Source of the DNA: Paracoccaceae bacterium
GTDB lineage: Bacteria; Pseudomonadota; Alphaproteobacteria; Rhodobacterales; Rhodobacteraceae
Length of the DNA: 64,000 nt
Direction: 5' to 3'
Assembly (NCBI GenBank): GCA_020832445.1
Contig: JAFIEO010000023.1
Span: 1 to 64,000, forward strand
Shown here: positions 35,566 through 43,947 of the stretch, piece after piece
Layout of the letters: each line of letters starts with the position of its first letter
Position numbering within the stretch: position 1 is the stretch's first letter
The notes under the pieces: model-generated
Told to the model about the DNA's origin: nothing
What the model saw: only the letters and a program-made list of their open reading frames with translations
Databases searched by the model: none
Made by a program: the position numbers and the translations under genes

Positions 35566-36963
35566 TCAGGCCGCAGCAATATGTCCGGTCACCACACGGT
35601 TGCGCCCCCCCGCTTTTGCAGCGCGCAGCGCATCATCCGCCTTGCCGACAATGGTTTTCGCAAAATCAGACATGCCGCCCTGAAATGCCGCATGTTGCAC
35701 CGCCACACCGATCGACACAGACAACTGCAAGGCAACATCGCTGCCCACAACCGCATAGGGGCGGGCATGAACTGTGTTGCAAATCCGCAGGGCCACACGC
35801 CGCGCGGCGCTGATATCCGCACCGGGCATCACGACGACAAATTCCTCACCACCATAGCGGGCCAGAATATCCGTGTTCCGCAAGGTCGCACGCATACGCC
35901 GCGCCACTTCTGTCAGGACATCATCACCCGCATTATGGCCAAAGCGGTCGTTCACTGCCTTGAAGTGGTCCAGATCAATGACCAGAACAGCGCAATGTGA
36001 CAACGCACCAGATTGCAGATTTGCGGCAATATTCGCCATCTGGACGCCAAGATAGCGCCGGTTAAACAACCCCGTCAGCGGGTCACGCACGGCCTGATCC
36101 AGTTGCGTTTCAAATTCCCGCTGCATCGCATCGCGTTGCCGCTTCTGGTGCAGTATCTTGGCCAGACGCAACTGCGCCTCTTCCACGTCAAGGGGCAGAT
36201 ACAGCACCTCTCTCGCGCCCAGATCAAGGGCCATCGCACCCAGAAGCTCCTGTTTGTGGGGCAGCATGATGCACAGTTCTGCCTGCCGCGTCTGGTTGCG
36301 CGACAGCAAATCAGGGATGATCTGCAAACCGCGCTGAGTGATCACTTCGGGGGTGACAAGAAAAAGGTCCGGGCTGGCCGCAGCCGAATCCAGCCGAAGG
36401 GCCTGTTGCAGGCTAAGGCATGTGCAGCTCATATCCGGCATGACCGCGCGCAAATCAGCACACATCCCGCCATGTGTCGCGCCGCAATCACATATGATGA
36501 TCATTCTGGACTGCGCGACAAAACAGGGTGCAGCCTCTGCCATGGCGGGGGCGGGTGGCAGGGTCGTCGACAGACTGCCCTGGGCGCGGCGATCGCGCCC
36601 GCGCAACAGGCTGCGGATACGCCCCATCAGATAGGATTCGTCCAACGGCTTGGACAAGAAATCATCTGCACCCATTTGCAACGCCCGAAGGCGCTGCGCC
36701 CGGTCTGCGGTTGCAGAAAACAGCAAAATCGGAATATGGCGCGTGGCAGGATTGGCGCGCAGTATCCGGCACACCTCTACGCCGTCAATATCGGGCAAGC
36801 GGCAATCCAGCAAAATCAGATCAGGGTGTTCATCCTGCGCCAGCGAAATGGCCTTTTCCCCGCAACTGGCCATCACGCAATCATAGCATGCAGCCTGCAA
36901 CTTGGCGCGCAGGATGGTCCGGTTAATTGAAAGATCATCGACAATAAGTATGCGTCCTGACAT
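35566..36963 (-). CDS. PleD-like response regulator diguanylate cyclase
   Basis: 465-residue protein with PleD's layout: receiver, pseudo-receiver, GGDEF. Receiver 1 (residues 1-120) has ILIVDDLSINRT, phosphoacceptor Asp in LILLDCRLPDIDG and Lys in FLSKPLD. The second receiver (about 160-275) has LFLVTPEV where the phosphoacceptor should be, so it is likely an adaptor for dimerisation. The GGDEF domain (about 295-465) has active-site GGEEF and, five residues before it, the RNTD inhibitory site for product feedback. It makes cyclic di-GMP. ATG at 36963 is used. No cognate kinase gene is adjacent. Confidence 0.93.
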   Translation of the reverse strand: MSGRILIVDDLSINRTILRAKLQAACYDCVMASCGEKAISLAQDEHPDLILLDCRLPDIDGVEVCRILRANPATRHIPILLFSATADRAQRLRALQMGADDFLSKPLDESYLMGRIRSLLRGRDRRAQGSLSTTLPPAPAMAEAAPCFVAQSRMIIICDCGATHGGMCADLRAVMPDMSCTCLSLQQALRLDSAAASPDLFLVTPEVITQRGLQIIPDLLSRNQTRQAELCIMLPHKQELLGAMALDLGAREVLYLPLDVEEAQLRLAKILHQKRQRDAMQREFETQLDQAVRDPLTGLFNRRYLGVQMANIAANLQSGALSHCAVLVIDLDHFKAVNDRFGHNAGDDVLTEVARRMRATLRNTDILARYGGEEFVVVMPGADISAARRVALRICNTVHARPYAVVGSDVALQLSVSIGVAVQHAAFQGGMSDFAKTIVGKADDALRAAKAGGRNRVVTGHIAAA

Positions 36964-37058
36964 ACGTGACACCTTGTATATGGTTAATCACACGCTACGC
37001 CGCATTCGTTAATAAACCCTTTAAGCCCGCGACCCCACACCGCCACAGGATTGCCCGC

Positions 37059-37352
37059 ATGAACCAAAGCGCCGCAGAAAACATTGCCCTCGATGCCTTC
37101 GCCTGGCTGTGCGCCGAGGAAGATTTGCTGCCGGTTTTCCTGAACGCCAGCGGCGCATCCATTGATGACCTGCGCGCGGCCCTGTCATCTGCCGAGGGGC
37201 CGGATGTAGGGCTTTTGGCGGCAGGCCTGGATTTCATTTTGATGCGCGATGAAACGGTGATTGCCTGCTGCGCGGCACAAAACCTGCAAAATGACCGGCT
37301 GGCACAGGCGCAGGCGGTTCTTGCGGGCACTGCGGGAATGCACTGGACATGA
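37059..37352 (+). CDS. DUF3572 family protein
   Basis: 97-residue protein of the alphaproteobacterial DUF3572 family (ENIALDAFAWLCAEEDLLPVFLNASGASIDDLRAAL ... LAAGLDFILMRDETVIACC). No signal peptide or membrane helix. It is divergent from the PleD-like gene; in many alphaproteobacteria DUF3572 genes lie beside pleD or divK. ATG at 37059 behind CAGGA was chosen over the longer reading. Function unknown. Confidence 0.82.
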   Translation: MNQSAAENIALDAFAWLCAEEDLLPVFLNASGASIDDLRAALSSAEGPDVGLLAAGLDFILMRDETVIACCAAQNLQNDRLAQAQAVLAGTAGMHWT

Positions 37353-37355
37353 CGC

Positions 37356-37374
37356 GCGAATAAGCCTTATTCGC
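37356..37374. promoter_or_regulatory. Near-perfect palindrome GCGAATAAG-C-CTTATTCGC
   Basis: Nine-base arms around a single C, starting four bases after the DUF3572 stop codon and lying just upstream of the aspS promoter candidate. With no T-run it looks more like a protein-binding site or mRNA end structure than a strong terminator. Confidence 0.45.
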
Positions 37375-37384
37375 CGACTTGCCC

Positions 37385-37413
37385 TTGACTTCCGCCCCGC
37401 CAGATTGTGTATC
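37385..37413 (+). promoter_or_regulatory. Candidate sigma-70 promoter for aspS
   Basis: TTGACT (37385-37390), a 17-base spacer and TGTATC (37408-37413) lie about 40 bases upstream of the aspS start codon. The -35 is good and the -10 weak. No other good candidate is seen in this gap. Confidence 0.4.
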
Positions 37414-37453
37414 GCGCGACAAGCCTGCACCGATGTAACCAAGGGAACAGCCC

Positions 37454-39412
37454 ATGCACGCCTATCGCAGCCATACCTGCGCAGACCTGACCGCCGCCCA
37501 TGTGGGTGAAACCGTGCGCCTGTCCGGCTGGGTGCATCGCATCCGCGACCATGGCGGGGTTTTGTTTATCGACCTGCGCGACCATTTCGGCATCACGCAG
37601 GTTCTGGCCGACAGTGACAGCCCCGCATTTGCCGATATCGAAAAGCTGCGTGCAGAATTCTGTGTCCGCATCGAAGGCACGGTCAAGGCGCGCGATGCAT
37701 CGCTGGTCAACACCAAGCTGAAAACCGGCGAGATTGAAGTCTATGCCCGCAAGATGGATATTCTGGGGGCGGCTGACGACCTGCCGCTGCCTGTGTTCGG
37801 CGAACCGGACTACCCCGAAGAAACGCGCCTGTCCTACCGTTTTCTGGACCTGCGCCGCGACAACCTGCATGCCAATATGATGCTGCGCTCCAATGTGGTG
37901 CGGTCCATGCGGCAGCGCATGTGGGACACGGGCTTTACCGAATTCCAGACGCCCATCATCACGGCATCAAGCCCCGAAGGGGCGCGCGATTTTCTGGTGC
38001 CGTCGCGCCTGCATCCTGGCAAGTTTTATGCCCTGCCCCAAGCGCCGCAGCAGTTCAAGCAACTGATCATGGTGTCGGGGTTCGACAAATATTTCCAGAT
38101 CGCGCCCTGTTTCCGCGATGAAGACCCGCGCGCCGACCGGTCGCCCACAGATTTCTACCAGCTTGACGTAGAAATGAGCTTTATTGAGCAGGAAGACGTA
38201 TTTTCCACCGTAGGCCCTGTGCTGCAAGGCGTGTTCGAGGAATTTGCGGGCGGCAAAAAGGTTGACCCTGCTGCGGACTGGCCGCGCATTCCCTATGCCG
38301 AATCGCTGTTGAAATACGGCACCGACAAGCCCGATTTGCGCAACCCGATTGAAATGCAGGTGGTGTCCGACCATTTCCGCGACTCCGGTTTTGCGATTTT
38401 CGCGAAACTTCTGGAAAATGACGGGACAGAGATTCGCGCCATTCCCGCGCCCACCGGCGGGTCGCGCAAGTTCTGCGACCGGATGAACGCTTTCGCGCAG
38501 GCGCAGGGGTTGCCGGGGATGGGGTATATTTTCTGGCGCGAGCGAGATCGCTCGCCTGTCTATAACGAAGTTATGGCTAAAATTGAGGCCGGAGACACGG
38601 ATTTTAGTCAGTTCCGAGCCGAATCTGAGTATTATAAGGATTTTGAAAATAGGATCGTCAGCATGCTCAAGGCTGGCGACCCACTGGACAAGATTAAGGC
38701 TCGTGAACTGGCTGAACTTTACCTTGGAGACATCGAAGCGGCCGGACCATTGGCCAAGAATATTGGCCCCATTCGCACCGAAGCCATCCGCCAACAACTT
38801 GGCCTCGGTATAGGTGACGCCGCTTTCTTCCTTGGCGGCAAACCCGCCCAGTTCGAAGGGGTGGCCGCGAAAGCGCGTGACGAGATTGGCCGCGAATTGA
38901 AGCTGGTGGATGAAAACCGCTTTGCTTTCGCGTGGATCGTCGATTTCCCGATGTATGAAGCGGATGCCGAATCCGGCAAGATTGATTTCAGCCATAACCC
39001 GTTTTCCATGCCGCAAGGCGGAATGGACGCGCTGGACGGTGATCCGCTACAGGTTCTGGGCTATCAGTATGATCTGGCCTGCAACGGTTATGAATTGCTG
39101 TCGGGTGCTATCCGCAACCACAAGCCGGAAATCATGTATCGCGCCTTTGAAATTGCGGGCTATCCGAATTCCGAAGTGGACAAACGCTTCGGCGGTATGG
39201 TCAAGGCGTTCAAATATGGCGCGCCCCCCCATGGTGGCTGCGCGGCGGGCATTGACCGGATTGTCATGCTGCTGGCGAATGAACAGAATATCCGGCAGGT
39301 CATCATGTTCCCGATGAACCAGCGCGCCGAAGACCTGTTGCTGCACGCACCATCAGACCCGACCAATGAACAGTTGCGCGATCTGGGGTTGCGACTGGCA
39401 CCGAAATCCTGA
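37454..39412 (+). CDS. aspS: Aspartyl-tRNA synthetase with an in-frame insertion
   Basis: 652-residue class IIb synthetase that charges tRNA-Asp (probably also tRNA-Asn). The OB-fold tRNA-binding domain ([30 protein letters not shown]), motif 2 ([31 protein letters not shown]) and motif 3 ([19 protein letters not shown]) are intact. Bacterial AspRS is usually about 590 residues; the excess is a block of roughly 60 residues between GMGYIFWRE and [12 protein letters not shown], where relatives have only a short linker. The block lies near the end of the inserted (GAD) domain and is AT-rich. All catalytic motifs lie outside it, so the enzyme is likely active. ATG at 37454 follows AAGGGA. Confidence 0.96.
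   Translation: MHAYRSHTCADLTAAHVGETVRLSGWVHRIRDHGGVLFIDLRDHFGITQVLADSDSPAFADIEKLRAEFCVRIEGTVKARDASLVNTKLKTGEIEVYARKMDILGAADDLPLPVFGEPDYPEETRLSYRFLDLRRDNLHANMMLRSNVVRSMRQRMWDTGFTEFQTPIITASSPEGARDFLVPSRLHPGKFYALPQAPQQFKQLIMVSGFDKYFQIAPCFRDEDPRADRSPTDFYQLDVEMSFIEQEDVFSTVGPVLQGVFEEFAGGKKVDPAADWPRIPYAESLLKYGTDKPDLRNPIEMQVVSDHFRDSGFAIFAKLLENDGTEIRAIPAPTGGSRKFCDRMNAFAQAQGLPGMGYIFWRERDRSPVYNEVMAKIEAGDTDFSQFRAESEYYKDFENRIVSMLKAGDPLDKIKARELAELYLGDIEAAGPLAKNIGPIRTEAIRQQLGLGIGDAAFFLGGKPAQFEGVAAKARDEIGRELKLVDENRFAFAWIVDFPMYEADAESGKIDFSHNPFSMPQGGMDALDGDPLQVLGYQYDLACNGYELLSGAIRNHKPEIMYRAFEIAGYPNSEVDKRFGGMVKAFKYGAPPHGGCAAGIDRIVMLLANEQNIRQVIMFPMNQRAEDLLLHAPSDPTNEQLRDLGLRLAPKS
38541..38725 (+). other. In-frame, AT-rich insertion within aspS
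   Basis: About 60 codons without counterpart in the AspRS family as I know it. By hand count, 38581-38700 has about 47 % G+C against 67 % just upstream (38461-38520). Codons rare elsewhere in the window (AGG, AGT, TCT, CGA, TAT) cluster here. The peptide is charged and helix-prone ([19 protein letters not shown], then [20 protein letters not shown]). The left edge overlaps a perfect inverted repeat, GCGAGCGA-GA-TCGCTCGC (38538-38555). Exact boundaries are estimates from where the family alignment resumes. Confidence 0.7.
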
Positions 39413-39421
39413 TTTCAGGCG

Positions 39422-39458
39422 GGGTGTGCGATCCATCATCGCGCACCCTGTTTCATTC
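39422..39458. terminator. Rho-independent terminator after aspS
   Basis: GGGTGTGCGAT pairs with ATCGCGCACCC (11 bp, one T-G pair) around a CCATC loop, followed by TGTTTCATT. It starts 10 bases after the aspS stop, in the convergent gap before the orphan receiver gene, and may serve both directions. Confidence 0.65.
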
Positions 39459-39523
39459 CGACACGCCGCATTTCGCCACACCCTGCCGGACCCGCGCTCG
39501 CGGCATAATGGCGCATGACCCTG

Positions 39524-40222
39524 TCAGATCAGCGGCTGCCCCCGCAAACGGTTGCGCAACATCAAGGCCAGATCCGTGACGCGCCCTGTTTCGCGCGCCA
39601 GCATCACTGCGGACACTATCGCGGCATCACCCAGACTGTGGCCCAACGCTTCGATGAACTGCAACGCATAGGCCCGCTGCGCATCGCCCCCCGCCCCCTG
39701 TAGCAAATCGCACGCCATATAGACATCATCACGCAGCGCTGCCGGATCGTGGTTTTTGGGCGGACATACTCTGCCCTGGTGGCGCAAGTTAAAGAAAACC
39801 GGCGCAAGAAGGCCCCTGAACTGCGCCACGCTGGAAATGGGTTTCGGCAAGAAATGGTCGGCGCCTGCGTCCAGCGCCGCATCGTCAAGGTCCGGCTGGC
39901 CGGATGTTGCGACAATAAGCCCCACACGCGGCCTGCGCTGGTCCAGCATGGCAATCAAATCCAGCCCCGACCCGTCCGGCAGCCCTATGTCAACGATCAC
40001 CGCGTCGGGGGTATACAGGTCCAGATGGCGGTGCGCGGCCCTGACACTGCCGACACGCCGCAACCGCGCGCCCGCGCCGCGAAACATCAGGCGCACAGCG
40101 TCACTGGCCACATGGCTGTCTTCAACCAGAAGCAACGTTCCCCCTTGCGCATGGTGTCGCGGCGGCATCGGCATGACGCCCGGATCACGGTGCCTGCTCA
40201 GTGCTGTGCCATAGGTGTTCAT
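39524..40222 (-). CDS. Response regulator receiver protein with uncharacterised helical C-terminus
   Basis: 232-residue protein with a CheY-like receiver at about residues 28-150 (TLLLVEDSHVASDAVRLMF, phosphoacceptor Asp in DAVIVDIGLPDGSG, Lys in HFLPKPIS). A C-terminal helical region follows (RDDVYMACDLLQGAGGDAQRAYALQFIEALGHSLGDAAIVSAVMLARE). It has no recognisable DNA-binding or enzymatic output. ATG at 40222 is preceded by GGAGG. No kinase gene is adjacent. It may act by protein contact; the C-terminal region is not one I recognise. Confidence 0.83.
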   Translation of the reverse strand: MNTYGTALSRHRDPGVMPMPPRHHAQGGTLLLVEDSHVASDAVRLMFRGAGARLRRVGSVRAAHRHLDLYTPDAVIVDIGLPDGSGLDLIAMLDQRRPRVGLIVATSGQPDLDDAALDAGADHFLPKPISSVAQFRGLLAPVFFNLRHQGRVCPPKNHDPAALRDDVYMACDLLQGAGGDAQRAYALQFIEALGHSLGDAAIVSAVMLARETGRVTDLALMLRNRLRGQPLI

Positions 40223-40373
40223 CACATCCTCCATCTGCTGTAGACAGGGTCAGTTCACCGCAATTTGCCTAATATGCCGTTAAAGTCCCGTCACGCCCGC
40301 CTGCGCCACCTATTGCATCATCCGCAAAACCCCAGCATAAGCTTGCGCAACATTGTTTCGCAGGGGAAATGCC

Positions 40374-40778
40374 ATGATCGGACGCTTGAACCATGTCGCC
40401 ATCGCCGTGCCGGATCTGGAAGCGGCCGCGGCGCAATACCGCACAACGCTGGGGGCCGATGTCGGCGCGCCGCAGGATGAACCCGATCACGGTGTGACGG
40501 TCGTGTTTATCACCTTGCCCAATACCAAGATTGAACTACTTTACCCCTTGGGTGACAACAGCCCGATTCAGGGATTTCTTGACAAGAACCCCTCAGGCGG
40601 TATCCACCATATCTGTTACGAGGTCGAAGATATTCTGGCAGCACGCGACAAACTGAAAGCCGAAGGTGCGCGCGTTCTGGGCACGGGAGAGCCGAAGACA
40701 GGCGCGCATGGCATGCCTGTCCTGTTCCTGCACCCCAAGGATTTCAACGGCTGTCTGGTTGAACTGGAGCAAATCTGA
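40374..40778 (+). CDS. mce: Methylmalonyl-CoA epimerase
   Basis: 134-residue vicinal-oxygen-chelate protein: MIGRLNHVAIAVPDLEAAAAQYR with metal-ligand His7, then GGIHHICYEVEDI with another His, and CLVELEQI with the terminal Glu ligand. It interconverts the (S) and (R) forms of methylmalonyl-CoA in the propionyl-CoA and ethylmalonyl-CoA pathways. ATG at 40374 follows AGGGG. It overlaps the DUF1467 gene by one base, a pairing common in Rhodobacteraceae. Confidence 0.93.
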   Translation: MIGRLNHVAIAVPDLEAAAAQYRTTLGADVGAPQDEPDHGVTVVFITLPNTKIELLYPLGDNSPIQGFLDKNPSGGIHHICYEVEDILAARDKLKAEGARVLGTGEPKTGAHGMPVLFLHPKDFNGCLVELEQI

Positions 40779-41044
40779 TGTCGATCATGTCTGCCATCGC
40801 ACTTTATGGGGTTATCTGGTTCATGACCATGTTTCTGGTCCTGCCCTTTCGCATGCAAACCCAAGGCGAAGCAGGCGAGGTAGTGCCGGGCACCCCGTCA
40901 TCCGCACCATCCGATGCCCAGATGATGCGCAAGGTCAAGATTGTGACCGTCATTGCAACGACAGCATTCGTGGTGATCGCTGGAATAATCCTGTCAGGTG
41001 TCATCACCTATGACATGATCGAGCAGATCACGCGCAGATCGTAA
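40778..41044 (+). CDS. DUF1467 family membrane protein
   Basis: 88-residue protein with two membrane helices (IALYGVIWFMTMFLVLPF and VTVIATTAFVVIAGIILSGVI) and a central GEVVPGTPSSAPSD loop, the DUF1467 pattern. TGATG couples its start to the mce stop. Function unknown; it is conserved next to mce in related genomes as I recall. Confidence 0.85.
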   Translation: MSIMSAIALYGVIWFMTMFLVLPFRMQTQGEAGEVVPGTPSSAPSDAQMMRKVKIVTVIATTAFVVIAGIILSGVITYDMIEQITRRS

Positions 41045-41092
41045 CGGCCAGATCACGGCGCGCGGGCCGTGATCTGCAAACCGCGCAGGTGA

Positions 41093-41665
41093 TCAGTCGA
41101 TAAACTGCGTCAGGGCCGCCACATCAGGGCGCGGGCGTTCCGGCGGGGCAGATGACGCCGTTCCAAGGTGAATGAACCCAGCAATCCATTCATCCGGTTG
41201 TAGCCCCAGCGCGGGCGTGATGAATGCGGGGTCATGTGCCACCCAGCCGGTCAGCCAGTTCGCACCGAACCCGCTGGCCAACGCTGCATTTACCAGCCCC
41301 AGACACACAGCGCCTGCCGTCAATGTCTGCTCGATCTGCGGCACCTTGTCCGAAGGCTTCGGGCTGGCCACAACCGCAACGATCATGTGGGCCTGCGCGA
41401 ATGTGGTGCTGGCCTTGGTAATCTTGTCCTCATCGATCCCTTGCGCGTTGCCATACTGCGCAATCAGCTGCGCAATGCGCGCGCATCCCGCCTGTTGCAG
41501 CACGACAAAACGCCACGGTTCCAGCTTGCCATGATCGGGCACGCGCGATGCCGCTGTCAGCATGGCCATCAGCGTATCATTGTCGGGCACTGGCAGCCCC
41601 AGCAGCTTGGCCGGTCTGGAACGGCGCGTTTGAAAGAATGCCATAACGGCCGGGTCAGTATTCAT
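41093..41665 (-). CDS. Nitroreductase family protein (YdjA-like)
   Basis: 190-residue FMN-dependent nitroreductase-fold protein. FFQTRRSRPAKLLGLPVPDNDTLMAMLTAASRVPDHGKLEPWRFVVLQ is the family's N-terminal flavin-binding block, and ALASGFGANWLTGWVAHDP plus FIHLGTASSAPPERPRPDVAALTQF complete it. ATG at 41665 behind AAGGTG was chosen; the open frame extends upstream to 41854 without similarity. Physiological substrate unknown. It is divergent from galE. Confidence 0.87.
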   Translation of the reverse strand: MNTDPAVMAFFQTRRSRPAKLLGLPVPDNDTLMAMLTAASRVPDHGKLEPWRFVVLQQAGCARIAQLIAQYGNAQGIDEDKITKASTTFAQAHMIVAVVASPKPSDKVPQIEQTLTAGAVCLGLVNAALASGFGANWLTGWVAHDPAFITPALGLQPDEWIAGFIHLGTASSAPPERPRPDVAALTQFID

Positions 41666-41846
41666 TGTGTCACCTTTATCTTGCCGCACATAACATAAGC
41701 ATTCCGAACCCGACGGAAAGCACCAGATCACATGTTGCGCCCCCCTGATGGGCCCGATCATGCATCTGATGCAGAACGCCCTTTCAATAAGGCACATTTT
41801 CCAGCACAACCTGAGGCGACGTGTGCGTCTAATTCGGAGATTTTCT

Positions 41847-42848
41847 ATGAGCACTACAGCAGACGCCCCAAATGTGCTGGTGACAGGCGGGGCGGGTTAT
41901 ATCGGATCGCATGCCTGCAAGTTACTGTCGCAGGCAGGATATACACCCATCGCGTTGGACAACCTGTCCACTGGCTGGGCGCGCGCCGTTAAATTCGGCC
42001 CCTTTGTGCAGGCCGACATTCTGGACCGCGCCGCACTGGATGCCGCGTTCGCACAATACCAACCTGTCGCCGTAATGCATTTTGCAGCCCTTAGTCAGGT
42101 GGGCGAGGCATCGCGCGATCCCGGCCTTTACTGGCGCAACAATGTCGGCGGGTCACTGAATCTGGTCGAGGCGATGCTGGCCGCCGGATGCCGCAACATG
42201 GTGTTTTCATCGACCTGCGCGACATATGGCGATCAGGACGGTGTGGTTCTGGATGAGTTGACGCCACAACTGCCCCTGAACGCCTATGGCGCATCAAAAC
42301 GCGCGGTCGAGGATATCTTGCGCAATTTTGGCGCCAGTCATGGGCTGAATGCGGTGATATTCCGGTATTTCAACGTCGCAGGTGCCGACCCCGACGCACA
42401 GATCGGCGAATGGCACCAACCCGAAACCCACCTGATTCCCGTCATGATCGAAGCTGCGGCAGGCGCGCGCGATGCGCTGGTCATCAATGGCGACGACTAC
42501 CCCACACATGACGGCACCTGTATCAGGGATTATGTGCATGTTATGGATCTGGTGCAGGCGCATGTTCTGGGGCTGGAATGGCTGCGCGATGGCAAGGGAT
42601 CGCGGGTATTCAACCTTGGCACAGGCGTCGGGTTTTCCGTGGCAGAGGTCATTCGCCAGTGCCGCGCGGGAACCGGCCACAAAGTTCCGCACAGCTTTGG
42701 TCCCCGCCGCGACGGGGACGCAGCCGCCCTTGTGTCTGGCAGCCGCCGCGCGATTGAAGAGTTGGGCTGGGTTCCACAGCGATCATCGCTGAAACAGATG
42801 ATCGAGGACGCTTGGCGATGGTATCAGACCGGCGGCTATTCAGGCTAG
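41847..42848 (+). CDS. galE: UDP-glucose 4-epimerase
   Basis: 333-residue extended SDR enzyme that interconverts UDP-glucose and UDP-galactose for surface polysaccharides. The Rossmann motif is VTGGAGYIGSHACKLL, the catalytic block is FSSTCATYG and YGASKRAVEDIL, and NVAGADPDAQIGEWHQPETHLIPVMIEAA and DGTCIRDYVHVMDL are GalE hallmarks. ATG at 41847 follows CGGAG. It stands alone, with LysR convergent 22 bases downstream. Confidence 0.93.
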   Translation: MSTTADAPNVLVTGGAGYIGSHACKLLSQAGYTPIALDNLSTGWARAVKFGPFVQADILDRAALDAAFAQYQPVAVMHFAALSQVGEASRDPGLYWRNNVGGSLNLVEAMLAAGCRNMVFSSTCATYGDQDGVVLDELTPQLPLNAYGASKRAVEDILRNFGASHGLNAVIFRYFNVAGADPDAQIGEWHQPETHLIPVMIEAAAGARDALVINGDDYPTHDGTCIRDYVHVMDLVQAHVLGLEWLRDGKGSRVFNLGTGVGFSVAEVIRQCRAGTGHKVPHSFGPRRDGDAAALVSGSRRAIEELGWVPQRSSLKQMIEDAWRWYQTGGYSG

Positions 42849-42870
42849 ATACAGGCGGTGTGGCACGGCA

Positions 42871-43806
42871 TCACGCCCCGTCCTGAACGGAACCCCGCGT
42901 CAGTTTGCGCTGTCGCATGGCCGCTTTGCATTCCGCGACCATGAAATCGGCAAACAGGCGAATTTTCGGGTCTTGCTGGCGCCGGTGCGGATAGACGCAC
43001 ACAAAGATCGCGGGTTCTGGCGGGGCATCGGGTAGAACTTCAATCAACCGCCCCGCACGCAAATATTCCGCCAGTTCATGACGCGGACGGTTGACAATAC
43101 CTGCCCCGTCCAGCGCCCAATCCACCAGAACGCCTGCATCATCACAGTCCAGCTGCCCCTGCAAATCCAGCCGCAATGGCCCGTCTTGTGTTTGCAATGT
43201 CCAGAAATATTCAGGTGATCGCGGATAACGCAGCAACAGGCAATCATGGCCGCGCAAATCTTCCGGCCCCTCTGGCGTGCCGCGCGCTGCCAGATAAACC
43301 GGACTTGCCGCAAGGATGCGCGGGGCGTCCATGATCTTGCGCTGCTTCATGCTTGAATCCGGCAAGACCCCCAGAACAAACGCCATATCTATCTGATCTT
43401 CGACAATATCAACGCGCCGGTCAGACAGGCGCAAATTCAGACTGATTTCGGGATAGTCACGGGCAAAACGCCGTGCAAGCGGGGCAATCAACGCCCGCCC
43501 TATTCCCAAGGGCGCTGTCACGCGAATAGTCCCGCGCGGCTGGCCTGATATGCCCGCGATCGCGGCTTCTGCATCTTCCAGCGCGGTGATGACCTTGCGC
43601 GCATGATCATAGAAATCACGGCCGATTTCCGTGGGCATCAGTTTGCGGGTCGTGCGGTTGAACAGCCGCACCCCAAGCCGCGCTTCCAGTTCCTTGATGC
43701 GCTTGCTGGCAACCGCAGGGGTCAGCCGCAAATCGCGCCCGCCAGACGTTATGGACCCCAGTTCACTGACCCGCACGAACACGCGCAACGCTTCCAGATA
43801 AGACAT
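42871..43806 (-). CDS. LysR-family transcriptional regulator
   Basis: 311-residue LysR protein. The winged helix is at residues 4-60 (LEALRVFVRVSELGSITSGGRDLRLTPAVASKRIKELEARLGVRLFNRTTRKLMPTEIGRDF), followed by a periplasmic-binding-like effector domain (GTIRVTAPLGIGRALIAPLARRFARDYPEI). It diverges from xdhA and is the likely activator of xdhABC-guaD, sensing a purine such as xanthine or urate (inference from position). Sequence around ASKRIKEL resembles the DsdC/CrgA-like LysR subgroup. Confidence 0.92.
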   Translation of the reverse strand: MSYLEALRVFVRVSELGSITSGGRDLRLTPAVASKRIKELEARLGVRLFNRTTRKLMPTEIGRDFYDHARKVITALEDAEAAIAGISGQPRGTIRVTAPLGIGRALIAPLARRFARDYPEISLNLRLSDRRVDIVEDQIDMAFVLGVLPDSSMKQRKIMDAPRILAASPVYLAARGTPEGPEDLRGHDCLLLRYPRSPEYFWTLQTQDGPLRLDLQGQLDCDDAGVLVDWALDGAGIVNRPRHELAEYLRAGRLIEVLPDAPPEPAIFVCVYPHRRQQDPKIRLFADFMVAECKAAMRQRKLTRGSVQDGA

Positions 43807-43843
43807 TTGCGCCCCCGGTTGCCTTGATTTGCGGCACAGTTGC

Positions 43844-43883
43844 CAACAAAATGTTGAAACAGTCTAACCTTTTCCCCTGTTTC
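43844..43883. promoter_or_regulatory. Candidate LysR binding region between the LysR gene and xdhA
   Basis: Two inverted repeats lie in the divergent promoter: CAACA-N3-TGTTG (43844-43856) and GAAACAG-N14-CTGTTTC (43856-43862 with 43877-43883). LysR proteins bind pairs of such sites near divergent targets. Binding itself is inferred. Confidence 0.4.
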
Positions 43884-43947
43884 GTTGAAAGTGGGAATAG
43901 GCGAATATCTAAACATAGTGAATTCCCCAAAGGACAAAGGGTCCGAT

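Noticed and set aside
38541-38725. Intein inside aspS
   Set aside because: The insert is only ~60 residues, has no Cys/Ser at its start and no terminal His-Asn, so it cannot self-splice.
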